DNA of 64,000 nucleotides from the NCBI RefSeq assembly GCF_963678635.1, contig NC_087067.1, forward strand, positions 43,065,829 to 43,129,828, in the 5' to 3' direction. The translations under genes and the position numbers were made by a program. The notes below the pieces were generated by a model. That model was not told where the DNA came from, did not search any database, and saw only the letters and a list, made by a program, of their open reading frames with translations. Below are positions 26,638 to 37,638 of the stretch, piece after piece (position 1 is the stretch's first letter; each line of letters opens with the position of its first letter). The DNA comes from Symsagittifera roscoffensis. Taxonomy: Eukaryota > Xenacoelomorpha > Acoela > Convolutidae.

Positions 26638-26730
26638 AGCACCGTGCTTTGACTCTGATGTCAGTGGACCCAATGATGCGAGACCTCCGAGGACGCAGCG
26701 AATCCAGTCTCCTCACAGACCCCCTCAAGA
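26638..26730 (+). CDS. zinc-finger gene, exon 6 (linker)
   Basis: A 93-base exon, phase 1 on both sides, after the acceptor TATTTTTAG and before AAGA|GTAAGT. It encodes HRALTLMSVDPMMRDLRGRS and a Ser/Leu-rich end, with no finger. It could be skipped without changing the frame because its length is a multiple of three. The donor motif is tandemly duplicated immediately downstream. Confidence 0.75.
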
Positions 26731-26920
26731 GTAAGTCATCATATTCCAATTATTATATCTTCAACTCAGGAGTGAGTCATCATATTCCAATGATTCGATC
26801 TTAAACTTGAGAGTGAGTCATCAAGAGTGAGTCATCATATTCCTATGATTCGATATTAAACACAAGAGTGAGTCATCAAGAGTGAGTCATCATATTCCAA
26901 TGATTCGATCTTAAACTCAA
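26731..26920 (+). repeat. minisatellite of a splice donor (41-bp and 14-bp periods)
   Basis: The exon 6 donor and its next bases (AGAGTAAGTCATCATATTCC) are repeated downstream as AGTGAGTCATCATATTCC. GT donors fall at 26,731, 26,772, 26,813, 26,827, 26,868 and 26,882, spaced 41, 41, 14, 41 and 14. All copies after the first read GTGAGT. Reading on in the exon 6 frame meets a stop at 26,802. Confidence 0.85.
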
Positions 26921-26928
26921 CATGCGTT

Positions 26929-27125
26929 GTTTAAACTTGTGACCGGCAACTAAGACGACAGAGGTTAAGACGACCACCGTTTTTGATGAGACTTTAAAAG
27001 GACGCTACACGCAATTCTCCACATTGCATTTCTGAGAAATTTAAACCACTTAACCCCTTATTTGTCGTCTTAATGTCGTGTCGTTTTAATGGCTTGTCGT
27101 CTTATTTACCTTGCACCGGTTAAAC
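26929..27125. repeat. foldback element in intron 6
   Basis: The left arm GTTTAAACTTGTGACCGGCA with repeated TAAGACGAC is mirrored by the right arm (GTCGTCTTA repeated, ending ACCGGTTAAAC). It is about 197 bp with short subrepeats, and is non-coding. It is a candidate MITE, unrelated in sequence to the 4.2-kb palindrome. Confidence 0.65.
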
Positions 27126-27320
27126 TCACCTCGTCCTCGCCTGCAACTTTTAAAACATTTAAACAAAAAAAAACAACAAATTGAAAATAATTTCTGATTT
27201 TGTTAATTAATTATAAACATATTTAGTAAACACGTGATTCCGTCTTCCGCAGTTTATTGGAATATAAATAGATAAATCATATCAGTAATTGCTAACTAAT
27301 ATATTTTTTACTTGTTTCAG

Positions 27321-27461
27321 GAGACTTGTCTTATGTGTGTGAGTTGTGTGGCTTCATGGCCAGCAGTCCCTATGGCCTCGAGAAGCACAAAAAGCGAAGC
27401 CATACAGCCATAGACAAGATATATTCGTGTCAATTCTGCAATTTCCAGTGCGCCAGAAAAG
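27321..27461 (+). CDS. zinc-finger gene, exon 7 (finger 8, first half of finger 9)
   Basis: After CTTGTTTCAG the frame reads DLSYVCELCGFM...HKKRSH (finger 8) and YSCQFCNFQCARK, the Cys-x2-Cys half of finger 9. The donor AAAG|GTGTGA cuts finger 9 before its histidines. Phase is 1 on both sides. Confidence 0.92.
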
Positions 27462-28713
27462 GTGTGAAGAATTTTCACTTGACACCTCGGACCGATTTCT
27501 GAGTCATGAAAACTGGAACTAAGTTAGCATCCCCCCCCCCCCCCCCCGTTAGCGTTTGAGGGGGAGGATATCAATTTGGTTCTTGGTTTGAATTTTCAGC
27601 CAGTCAGAATCAAGTATTTTACACGCAGCGCTAAGCAACTTTAATCCAAACAAAATGTGGGGTGAAGGATTTTAACTTCGAGTATTTTTTTTGGGGTGGG
27701 GGGGGGAAGAGTTTTTGTTAATTTGACCCGAAATTTGTTCAAGCTTTTATGAATTCCTGAATAAAGGATTCAACAGCGACACATTATTTGTAGCTCGAAT
27801 ATTCATATTTTCCTCGTCGCTGAATGATCTTTTAGGAATCAAAATTTCAATTACCTCCTAATGCTGTTATGGATTTTACACAACAAAATCGTCCGAGTAG
27901 AAATTCTAATAGATAAATTTGTTGGGTTTTGGGTGAGATAGAATAAAATTTAATAGCCTGAATGAAAAATCTCTTTAGGAATGGATATTTTAGAGATTAT
28001 AAACTTATAACAGATCCAAAAATTCACAAAAGCGTCCCTCGCAACACTTTTGCAGCGACGAAACTAAAACAAAACAGTTTTATCGTTCTTTTGTTTTTTG
28101 TCAATTTATGGGAGAAAATGTGTATTTTTGAAGTTGTATCCTGATCAAAAATTAATGCGATAAAAACTGACACATTAGCCCGCAGTCCCGCTTTAATAAC
28201 TGCGCTGTTTGTTCTAATAATTCTAAATTAATTGGGTTGTTAGGCGAAAATTCCAAAGATAAGGAAAAGCCACAAGAAAAATTCAGTTTTTCCCTGTGCT
28301 CCCACGGCATTTATTTTTATTAACATCTCCCCATTTATTAACAATTGTTTTTGACACTTTCAACATAAACAACTTTCTTGTTTTCCATTCAGTGATTAAT
28401 AATGAAAAGAAAATGTTCGCTCTTATCTTGCGCTAAATCAAAAGTTTTCCCCAATAAAAAGATCAAAACAAATATTTTTCAACTTTCTAAAAATTGACAT
28501 AGGCTCTAAGGAATTTCGATTTTACCCAAACCTCAAATACTTCTCAGATCCCGAAAATGAAACTTTGTAATATCAGCTTTGATTAGACTTCTCTTACAGC
28601 GTGCATAATGTTTGAAGTCATTGTCGTATAATTATTTTAATGTTTTACGGATAAGATTTCATGGCTTTAAAAAAAGGTGATAAAATTTATCAAATTGTTG
28701 GTTTTGTTTTCAG
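27462..28713 (+). other. intron 7 splitting finger 9
   Basis: Bounded by GTGTGA and TTTGTTTTCAG. It contains a 17-C run at 27,531-27,547 and a G-rich stretch near 27,690-27,706. Confidence 0.8.
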
Positions 28714-29540
28714 TTAATTTGGCCATTCATATGCGACAGCATCCGGTTCCTATTGGATACAAAATCCCCCCTCCTACAACTCCGAGGCCATCTGCTCCCC
28801 CTTTGGGGGGCAAAATCGAGGACTATCCGGGCCTATTGAGACCCACTCAAGTCTCGACTCTGAGATCCGAAAGCGAGAGTCCGGAAAAGTTCTCGCCGAT
28901 AAGCTCAGTTGCCAGTTCGGACGTCAACATGAAAATGGACCCGAACAGCCCCGAAACCGAAACAGAGTCGGAACACTCGTCAGGGGTTATGAAATACGAG
29001 TTGAAAAACCGAGTCGAGAAAAATAATCGAGTGACTCCTTTCTCGGAACCTCCCGGATGCTCGTCGACACAAAGCTCGCCGGTCGTTTTTGCAGACGACC
29101 AAGGCCTGACTACTTTTGCATCACGGAAATCGGAAAGTTCTTTAGCTGCAAACCTCAAAATGAATCATAGTTTTCTGTCAAAATTTCCATTGTCTTCGCT
29201 TTCAAGAAGCGAAATAAAGGAAATTTTGAAATCCGGACCACTAAACATGTCAAGTGTTGACGATATTGAAATGAATGACGACGATGAAATGAATTCCGAC
29301 GACGAAGAAGCTACTGATGACGTAATGGATTTCGGTAGAGACAGCTCGCTTAACCCGATTTCTTCTGACTCAACTCAAGTCAAAAATGAAGAGGAATTGA
29401 CGAACGACATGCCGATGTTTTCGGAGTCGGAAGTTCTCGACTTGACGACAAGTAATAGTCCGACAATGAAAATCAGCCAGTCGCCTCTGCCTTCCCCACC
29501 AGCAGCTATTGCATCGCCGACTGTCACTATTGTTACGTAA
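28714..29540 (+). CDS. zinc-finger gene, exon 8 (finger 9 end, acidic tail, CtBP-like motif)
   Basis: The first residues NLAIHMRQH complete finger 9 begun in exon 7. Then come a Pro-rich segment (PPPTTPRPSAPPLGG), Ser/Glu-rich sequence and a strongly acidic stretch (MNDDDEMNSDDEEATDD). Near the end lies SESEVLDLTTSNSP; Val-Leu-Asp-Leu-Thr resembles the PxDLS/T motif that recruits the corepressor CtBP, so repression is a possible function (inference). Stop TAA at 29,538-29,540. Confidence 0.9.
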
Positions 29541-30012
29541 TGACAATGTTACGCAATACTTTTTACAATGTTACACGCAATGTATGTAACACATACAAGC
29601 CAAAATAGATGAGAATTTTAGTGTAACTGACAGCAAAACTTTCAATTTTTTAAAGTGTACTTCAGATTACGGACGTTTAAAAAATTTCCAGTACTTACAA
29701 GCATGTGTTTTATTTCTAAATTCACTGTTTGATCAATGTTTCATCAATTAAATGCCTTACTTTTTTGCGCTGGAGTCAAAACTAAAATTGATGGTTTATT
29801 ATTTTCAAAAAATAGTAATTGATCATTTATTGACTAAAATTATGACCTTTTCATGGATATTCTTTCTTATTCTTGTATTCAAGCGTGTTTTCGAATGTAA
29901 TATTTTTGATATAGCTTTTGTAAAAAAATGACTTTCCTAATTTCATGACTTTTCTTTCGCTTATTCATGCTTTATTTCACGTGGCTTTCTACTTCGAAAT
30001 ATCACTCTTTCA

Positions 30013-30018
30013 AATAAA
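30013..30018 (+). terminator. candidate polyadenylation signal
   Basis: AATAAA, 473 bases after the stop of the zinc-finger gene. No transcript evidence. Confidence 0.3.
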
Positions 30019-30591
30019 TGGGCGCAAAATTTCTTATGAAGTTAAAATGATCATAAACGTAAAATACGCCCATTTAAATGTTGCTACTTTGCCTTCATTT
30101 GTATTGTAACCGCAGCATTAGATTGTGTTTTTTTTTTATTAATGAAAATGCCATATGCATTATAACTAGAAGTTGCTTCAATCATTAATCTATCTCTTTC
30201 GCCTTGGCTATCACTGGCTGCATTTTGTTGTTTTTGACTCTAGACTTTTCTGACTATATAATCTATGTGTAAATTGGCTGTAATCTGAACTTGTCGGGTA
30301 GAAAAATACTCTGAGTTTGATGACATAAATATAAAATTAAGTGATGTTTAGATTGATAAAATGATTATCAAAATATTATCAAAGATAAGTTGAAGGCGCT
30401 TCTGTGATAGGTGTTCATGCTTATTTTTCATTCTCAGGGATCTTTGTTAAATAGACGTTTATATGCTACCCGCAAATCCGAAAATTCATATTTTCGTTCC
30501 TTCACACCTTTTTTTGTCAGTAAATTCAGAAATAGAGCTGCGATTACACCAGAACTCACGCATGTGAAACCAAAAGAAGATAGAAATATAA

Positions 30592-30660
30592 ACAAGGATA
30601 ATCAGTTACTGTGCAAGTAGCACAAATTGTTGCGACCACAGTCTTAAAAAAGTACAATAA
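30592..30660 (+). repeat. dispersed repeat family R, copy d
   Basis: AAGGATAATCAGTTACTGTG followed by CAAGTAGCACAAATTGTTGC and ACCACAGTCTT; its match with the complement of copy a extends to the AGTCTT-AAA end. Confidence 0.6.
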
Positions 30661-31718
30661 AATTTTTTTTCAAATTGGTGCTTTTTTCTGCATGTGATAA
30701 AAAATCTGAACGAAAAAAACTTAAGCATAAATGACAATCACAGTAACAAAAGCCATTCGGAAAACAGTTTTTGAGGAAAATTGACTACAAAAACTTTAAA
30801 AAAATTGTACAAAAATTAAAAAAAAAAAAAAAAAAAAAATTTTTCAATTTTTTTGCAGAAATTTTTGGAATTTTTAATCTTTAATGACAAAATGGCGCTA
30901 AAAACTCTTAAAACTACTTTTATCTGAGCACATCTAAGTTTTCGCGGCCTAAAGTAAGCCTACATAAGCTATTGTAAGCTTACATGCTCACACCATATTA
31001 GTTCGAAATCAAGAATTTCCTTCCGGTTTTTCTCACTGTGAAAAATTTTAAAGATTTTTAAATGTCGTCCAAATCATGACTGAAAGGGCTTTAATATGAG
31101 ATATCATTCGACCCATTCCGATAAGTATTTCTGGTACCTGAGTTTGCGTGAAAAACAAACAGAAAAAAAACACCAGAATACAAAGTTCCTCCCCATTTTT
31201 CAAATGGTCGGAACAAAAAGATTAAAAAAAAAGGTCTGTAGTGGTCAGAAATTCAAAATTGTTAAACGCTACTTTCAGCTTGAATATTTATAATTGAATA
31301 GGAGCGGAAAATGGCCACAACTACAAAAATTATTCAACATTTGTAATTGTTATCTTCAGCGCGAATGTTTAAATTTGAGTTAGAGCGCAAACTCGCCACG
31401 GCTACAAAAATTGCTCTTATTTTTTTTTTGGTAATTGAGCGATTTCTCAAAAATGTAATCTATTTTCAATTTCGAAGTGTTTTTAAACTGGTGTTTTTTT
31501 TGCTATAGTAATTAGAAAAGTTAGTTGGAGCCTCGAAAACGAAAAAAAAAAGCAATTCTGCCCTCCCTAGTGAAAATTCTAGATCCACATTTTGTATATC
31601 TGTTAAAAAAAATGGAAACAGTCTTTGAAGATGGAGCGCTTATAATTAAAATGTATCTTAAGATGCATAAAAAGAGTTTTTACCTTTTAAGCAAACCAAA
31701 AGCAATGAATGATCCAAC

Positions 31719-31918
31719 NNNNNNNNNNNNNNNNNNNNNNNNNNNNNNNNNNNNNNNNNNNNNNNNNNNNNNNNNNNNNNNNNNNNNNNNNNNNNNNNNN
31801 NNNNNNNNNNNNNNNNNNNNNNNNNNNNNNNNNNNNNNNNNNNNNNNNNNNNNNNNNNNNNNNNNNNNNNNNNNNNNNNNNNNNNNNNNNNNNNNNNNNN
31901 NNNNNNNNNNNNNNNNNN
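31719..31918. other. assembly gap (200 N)
   Basis: Exactly 200 N, the usual placeholder for a scaffold gap of unknown size. Sequence on either side is not necessarily adjacent. Confidence 1.
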
Positions 31919-34420
31919 TGACAGAATTTCCTGACAATATGTTTCATTTGTTTTTATCGAACGAAATTAAAAGTTAATTGAGTTAATTAACGGAAAGTCC
32001 AACTATGTTGTCGCGCAGTTGGTCAACGAGAAATCATCTTTTTGGAAAACACAGTGTTTATTAGTTCTTTGTGCTCGTATTTTAAAAACACCGGATAGCT
32101 AACTTCCGGATAGTTAATTTCCGGGGAAAAGTTAATTTATCTAGAAGGAGGCAATTATGAGTTAAAAAAAAGAAACAGAAGAAACAAGAAATGAGAACGT
32201 TTAGAAAAAGGGTGGCATTTGAAATTCTTAGTTTCCGATTTCAAGATATTTCTGAGATTTTCATTTAGCCAAGTTAGTTGCATTCAGTTTTCAGTTTGAA
32301 AGTTAAAAGTAATGCTGTTTCAAATTGAGAATTTGGCTTTAACTTGACTTTGTTCAGTTTTCAACTCGTGCGCTAATGGCATGCACAAAAGTATATCGTT
32401 AGGTTTTCGATTTTATAAGATGAGATTCAAAAGTGAAGACATCAAAAACAAAAAAAAATCGTTATTAAAATCAGGTTGAATCTTATGATCCAATCAAAAA
32501 AGAATGAGCTCAGTGAGAGGGAAGAATCTTGAAAGCTTTCTTTTAAAACCTGAATCACATCGGAAGACTGGTTTTTCAGATTCGAAAGTAGAATATGTCA
32601 AACCATTCCATGCAGCAGCGTCACAATGGAAAAGCCAAGGAAAAACGCGATGGGGAAAAATAAAACAGGTAGCAGAGTATCGGTTTCTTTCCCTTCACTA
32701 TTTTAATTAATTATTTCTTATTTAAATCTTAGTATTATAGAATTCAACCTAAAATTTTTCACAATTATTTTGATTTTGGTGTCTCCAATTTTGAGCCTTA
32801 TCTTTCACTGGTAACTTGATTCAACTATAATCCAGCAATTCGTCGCTTGAGTTTTGTTTGAAAAGTTCGAACTGTTTCTACACTTCTTGAATTGTTGCAA
32901 AACAATCACTTGAAAGTAAAACTCGTTGAGGGTCGGAAGACTAATAAAAGTTTAAGCTTTGCAAGAAAAACCTGTAAGCTTTGAAAACAAAAAAATGCGT
33001 GTCTTTTTATTCTTGACATGAATTTTTGTGTTAGAATTAGAGACTTTCCGACTACCGTTACCGCTGCCAAAATCTTTGAAACACTTAAAAATTTGTATTG
33101 ATAGGATTCTTAATTATTTGGTAAATTGTCTACTTGTTAAGTTGAGTTCATATACCTCTAGCTCGAGAAAAATCAGTTAGAAGAAATTTCATGTAGTATT
33201 AATTACGAGTAATAGCAATTGACATTGGAAGGTCTTTCGTTTGCATTTTATAGTCTTATTTGGACCGGTATTTGAGTTTTTCGCCTCATTAGGTAGAAAA
33301 GAAAAAACAAATATATATTTTTTTCCGATGAAGGTAGTGGCCACTTACGTCTTCTTAGGGGTGCCCGAAAATTAATTAGTTCTAATCAGATTTAACCAAT
33401 TCATTCATGTTTATGGCAATTTAATTGATTGCGAACATATTAGAGAATAATTAGAGTTATTGAATAATTAGAGCTTTTTTGGAGTTTTTTGGGGCTTTTT
33501 GGAACAAAAACGGAGTTTTATAGGCTTGCACTCGCCCTCAAAGCTAAAAAAAATTCGCCTTTAGAACAAAAATGGACAAGTGAAAGTCAAACTTCTCAAA
33601 AAGAATCCACAACAAGCAACCCTTAATTTCAAAATTTTTTCGTGTTTGTTTTTCAATATATATTTAATTGGGTCGAAGATGACTTGGCAAAAATTAGTTG
33701 ATGATCTGAAGCAAACTGCATGATAGCTAAGTTTATATAAAAACAGACCAAAATATATTTTCTGAAAAATATAGACCAAAACAATCAGTTAATTTTTTTG
33801 AGAACGCATACATTGTAATTTTCATGTATTGGCGCGAATAACACTCTTTGGAAAAACTTTAAGGTTCATCGATAGTCCAAAATTTTAAGGTGAACGGAAA
33901 CATTAGATCAACAGAATTGAGGTGGGAGGGGGTGCTTTTTGTAAGTGGACGGCTCAGATTACAGACTGAGCTCCATTTCAGTTGGTTTACACATCTGCCA
34001 GTTATGCCTGTCCTTGATTATTTTACTGGACGTGAAGCTCCGCCACGTTTGTTCTCTTTTTGTAAAAACAATATGTACAAAATTTTAATTTCGTTTTCAC
34101 GAGTGCTACAAACTATTAGCAAACGCACAACGATGTATCACTCGAAAAGAACATTTCGAAGAAAATGGGTGATAGAAAACAGTTAAATACGCATCAAACA
34201 TTCAATTCAAAATAATATATTAGTCAAACATCAAAAAAACAGCTTTTTGAGAGCTTCTCTGATCTTGACAATATGTACAATAATAATAGCCATACTAATA
34301 ATGATTCTCCAGGTTAAATTGCAGATGAAATAAAACAGATAAAAAGTTTTGATAATTCAAACATTCAAAACTCTTAGCAACTCGGAAGAATAGGTTTCAA
34401 GCAAAATCCCGATTTTACAT
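31919..34420. other. non-coding flank between gap and retroelement array
   Basis: AT-rich, apart from the possible exon at 32,580-32,668. A 98-codon open frame at 33,890-34,186 shows no recognisable domain. Confidence 0.4.
32580..32668 (+). CDS. possible isolated internal exon, unknown protein
   Basis: A pyrimidine-rich GGTTTTTCAG acceptor is followed by 89 open bases ending at CAG|GTAGCA. The frame reads SKVEYVKPFHAAASQWKSQG and continues basic; composition is more coding-like than the flanks. No partner exons are seen, and the scaffold gap lies 660 bases upstream. I do not recognise the protein. Confidence 0.25.
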
Positions 34421-34663
34421 CGTAGTTATGCGAATACTACACGGATCGAAGTCCATTGTCTTAATTGTTTACTGAGATTGAGTAGGACTCATTTCTGAAT
34501 AACCAAGATGTGCGCTCTATTTAAATTAAAAACTCCATTCATTAAAACAGAAATTGACTGACTTATTCTTCTTCAGACTATAAATTTTTGTTTAAAAAAA
34601 ATTGCTACTTTTAAAACACTCATCCAAAATTTCTGATTTTTTATGCTCATTATTTCCAAAGAG
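34421..34663 (+). repeat. E0 LTR-like block (diverged)
   Basis: Corresponds to the 221-bp LTR of the younger copies. It shares GTAGTTATG...ATACTACAC near the start, CCATTGTCTTAATTGTTTA, a TATA-like ACTATAAAT at about 34,578 and the sequence up to the primer-binding-like TGGCGACTACTAACACG. It has no purine tract in front. Confidence 0.5.
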
Positions 34664-34680
34664 TGGCGACTACTAACACG
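34664..34680 (+). promoter_or_regulatory. candidate tRNA primer-binding site (E0)
   Basis: TGGCGACTACTAACACG directly follows the LTR-like block. A TGG start complementary to a tRNA 3' CCA end is the rule in LTR elements. In the younger copies it is CGGCGATTTTTAACACG. The tRNA is not identified. Confidence 0.35.
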
Positions 34681-35660
34681 TCCCTTCGTCCCTTTTAACT
34701 ATAACATCAAACAAATTGGATTAATTTTTATCAGCCTTGCTGGCTGTCCAGGGTTTTTTTTTGTTTTGGTTAAGTAGAGATGAAACATAAACTGCACCTG
34801 GAATCTTTTGCATCAGATAAAAAATTTTGAATTTGTGAAAAGATAGAGTTGAAAGCTGCAGTTTTGAACATAAACGACCGATAAATAAAGAAAATTTCTA
34901 TGAAAAAACCAACAAGATCTACTTGATAATTCCTTTATGATGAATGCAGAATGAAGGAGCAGGTGAAAACTGAGTACTTTGATAGATGTATCAGCCGCCC
35001 AATTATACTTACGAGCAAAGGTCTGGCTTGAAACTTTCAGTGTTTCACTTTGCTCCGTCAGCAGCAAAACTAACAAAATCTCTTGAAAATTAGCTTCTCC
35101 TAAAAACTATTCTTTTTTTTTCCTCTTTTTTTACTATTTAGAAAAATAGTTTTTGAACCAAAAAGATTTCAATTTTTTTTTCATTTCAATTCAATTAAAA
35201 ATAAAATTGAAAAAAAAATAAAAGTAACATAGAACAGCCCGAGATTGACGATCAACCAGCAATTCACCACGACCCAGTAAGTCCAAGAAGACAAACAATT
35301 ACTCCAGTAGAAGGGGAATTGTCGCACCTCCAGAAGAATGACCCGAATGATCAACCTCCATCTCAACCAGAGCAAGAAGATGAAAAATAGATGTATCTAA
35401 AGAGTTATAACCTACCAAATAGGTTTAATTTTCCTAACCACTCGATTCAATCATTTGAAATCTTAAGCCTGGGCATCTGAATAATCAACATCAATGATTT
35501 ATGCTATTTCTAACGCTTATTTCTTCTATAATTTTTGTCTACAAAATTGACCATCTAGCTGGGCATTACATCTTCGGCTAGATTAATAAGCAATGAATCA
35601 GCAATTTGCGCTTAGTAAAACTGTGCGACCGCACCAGAGAAAAACTCCTTAAGTTTACTT
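34681..35660 (+). other. E0 leader, with remnant of an acidic ORF
   Basis: Diverged relative of the leaders at 47.1, 51.8, 56.5 and 61.5 kb; shared landmarks are 'cagccgcc', 'agcaaagg-ctgg', 'tcagtgtttca-tttgctc' and, near the end, 'gcgcttagtaaa'. A frame at 35,223-35,390 (56 codons with stop) is Pro/Glu/Asp-rich (PPSQPEQEDEK at its end). It may be a remnant of gag, but no Gag motif is visible. Confidence 0.45.
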
Positions 35661-35966
35661 CAACAAAAGTTTATATTTATCCCGATTAGAGTAAACTTAA
35701 ACTTGAATTATCTTATCGGAAAATTATTGGCTTCAAAAATGTTACCATCATTGCGAACATAACAAGTCCACACGTTAAAATTTTTATACAAGAGGATGAT
35801 ACAATCGCTATTAATCTAAATTGCCAAAAATGGTAAAAGCTTCCAACTTATATCAAACGATAGGGAAAGCTTTAACTTTGTCTTCTATCTCTCTCTTTTC
35901 TGTTTTCAAATTCTTTAACAACAAGTTTTCCAGAAAACTTCTCCGCCTCCCATATTTAAATTACAA

Positions 35967-36178
35967 TGCCCCATTTGGTGAGAACAAAAAACAAGAGTCA
36001 AAAACAAAACAATCATGCAAACAACCAGCCACGCCATCTAATCTAATTTGACTCCCACGAGCAGATCTCGCTCCATTTCTCCCAAAAATGGTAAAACTGT
36101 CTGCCCTTTTTGCAGAACCCCAATTTACACCCTTACCAGTTCATTCATAGTTTGTGTTATGTGTGTCATGAGCTAACA
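35967..36178 (+). pseudogene. E0 RING-C remnant
   Basis: A frame starting CPIW, interrupted by TGA at 35,976-35,978, continues to VCPFCRTPIYT and VCVMCVMS. Spacing and sequence match RING-C of the younger copies (CPIC ... CPICQVPNY ... CCLC), with the second Cys replaced by Trp. It lies upstream of the P229 relative in the same order as in E1, so RING-C followed by P229 is an old arrangement. Confidence 0.45.
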
Positions 36179-36639
36179 AAGAGGAAAGGAAATCAATTCT
36201 TCCAAGGAAGAAGGACTGCCCAATCGGCTCATTTTACCGATTGTCAAGCAACCATCACCCTCTGAAATTCGTGTTCTACCAATCATCAAAAAAATCCTTA
36301 TATTTTTTATTTCCCACAGCATCTCAGGCCCATTTTCATTTAGCCGGTAGGTATAAAAAATTGAAGGTCGAAATTTTTTTAGGGATACACAGATTTAAAA
36401 ATTGAATCTAACGCAAGAGGGTGAACGATGATTTGAAAACCGTGTCTGTACATGCGAGGATAACAAATGAAAAATGCCGACCAAAAAGTACCATTTGCGG
36501 AAATCAGTGCACAACTTTTGGTTTTCATTCAAATGTATTCAATATATGACAGGCAGTGGTTAAAGTGACTTTGATTCAAACAATCGTCTTACTAAGTTAT
36601 TCCAAAAAAAAATTTCTTATTTTTTGCTGTGGTCGGATT

Positions 36640-36892
36640 GTGCTCATTATAGGTTGATTTAGATTGATGATAATTATATGCTAATTACCCCACCAATTTT
36701 TTTAGCCCTGTTAATGACCTCAGAGGGACATAGAATTAAAATTAGGAGTTAATTAATGCCCAAATTTCATTTTTTTTATGAGTAATTTTTTTCTCTTCTC
36801 TTAGAAAACCCTCGTGTGTAAAAAAACTTTGTCTAAATGTTGCAAAGAAAAGCAACCTAAAGAAGTGTTTTAAAAAAATTATTTGTTTAGAA
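36640..36892 (+). promoter_or_regulatory. E0 region homologous to the internal promoter block
   Basis: Contains ATTAGGAGTTAATTAATGCC and CAAATTTCATTTTT at 36,741-36,776, which match ATTAGGGGTTAATTAATGCC and what follows downstream of the TATA box in E1-E4. The TATA box itself is not recognisable here. Confidence 0.4.
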
Positions 36893-37558
36893 ATGAAGTA
36901 CGACTCAGTATCAAAAAGGAATTATCTCAACGGAGACCCGACACCAGAACTAGTTAAAAGATCCAGGCCTCTACATAAATCGCAAATCAGAAACAGAAAA
37001 AGACACATAAACCAAGCCTCCCTGACTGTCTTTAGAAGATGGCCTACTAAAGGGAGCAGGGAAATTCCCCGAAAAGGACTAACGGCTGCGAGTACAGATA
37101 TATATTGAGTTGAACATATCTCACGATAACCCCAATATTGTTAAGTCCCTGAAGTAATCCTTGAAGCCGGAACTCAACAAGTGGAAGCTTCAGGGGACGT
37201 TCGAAGCAACAAATATTGCCAGGGGCTATACAACCACCCTGCCTCCGGAAACAAAATTCAATCACAAGTTCTTTCAATTATTACACGGAAGAAACCCTTT
37301 AAGCTGAAGGAGAGAAATTCAAAGGAGTACCCTATCAAATTGAGAGAGACACCCCTGCTCATCCCATTCAGGGATCACAGCGTTTCGGGAAAAGGACAAG
37401 GACTAGGACGTGGACCGACTGAAGAAGGCATTAGAATGAATGCGACCAAAACAATATACGGAAAAGAAGAGCAAAAAGGAATTGCTGAGATTATTAGAGA
37501 CAGCAGAAAAACTAAGGATTTTGAGAGACTAAAACGTGGCCTTGGAGAAGAAACTTGA
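36893..37558 (+). pseudogene. E0 relative of P229, two open frames
   Basis: An open frame at 36,893-37,108 begins MKYDSVSKRNYLNGDPTPEL followed by a basic stretch; it aligns with the P229 start (MEYDPTLNWNCRNADPAPEE). A second frame at 37,181-37,558 aligns loosely with the P229 middle (segment ending LLIPF versus VTIPF). A frame change lies between them. Old, diverged and probably dead. Confidence 0.5.
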
Positions 37559-37638
37559 AACCTTGTCTAATAACCATTTTAAGCTTTTTTTAAATTTGTT
37601 TTTGTATGTCCAATTTAACCTTAAACATGTTATCTAAA

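Larger units (their letters stand above)
13739..29540 (+). other. gene span: nine-finger C2H2 zinc-finger protein, eight exons
   Basis: Eight exons joined at GT-AG borders give 3,405 coding bases (1,134 residues plus stop) with every junction in phase. Layout: acidic, Ser/Thr-rich N-terminus; a C2HC-like finger and a C2H2 finger in exon 2, separated by a long Ser/Pro/Gln linker; His/Pro/Gly-rich exon 3; a cluster of five fingers across exons 4-5; two fingers in exons 7-8; then a Pro-rich and acidic tail. The TGEKPF linker between fingers 5 and 6 is typical of DNA-binding C2H2 arrays, so a nuclear transcription regulator is the natural role. I cannot assign an orthologue. Confidence 0.88.
29541..31718 (+). 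other. 3' UTR and downstream flank
   Basis: No coding sequence. The first AATAAA after the stop is at 30,013-30,018. A 25-A run (about 30,817-30,840) lies beside a T-run, and two diverged copies of a unit of about 100 bases ('...ctacaaaaatt...') lie at about 31,260-31,420. Confidence 0.5.

Noticed and set aside
31525..31977. Open frame running through the N gap
   Set aside because: Artefact of translating N; the coding parts on either side are short.
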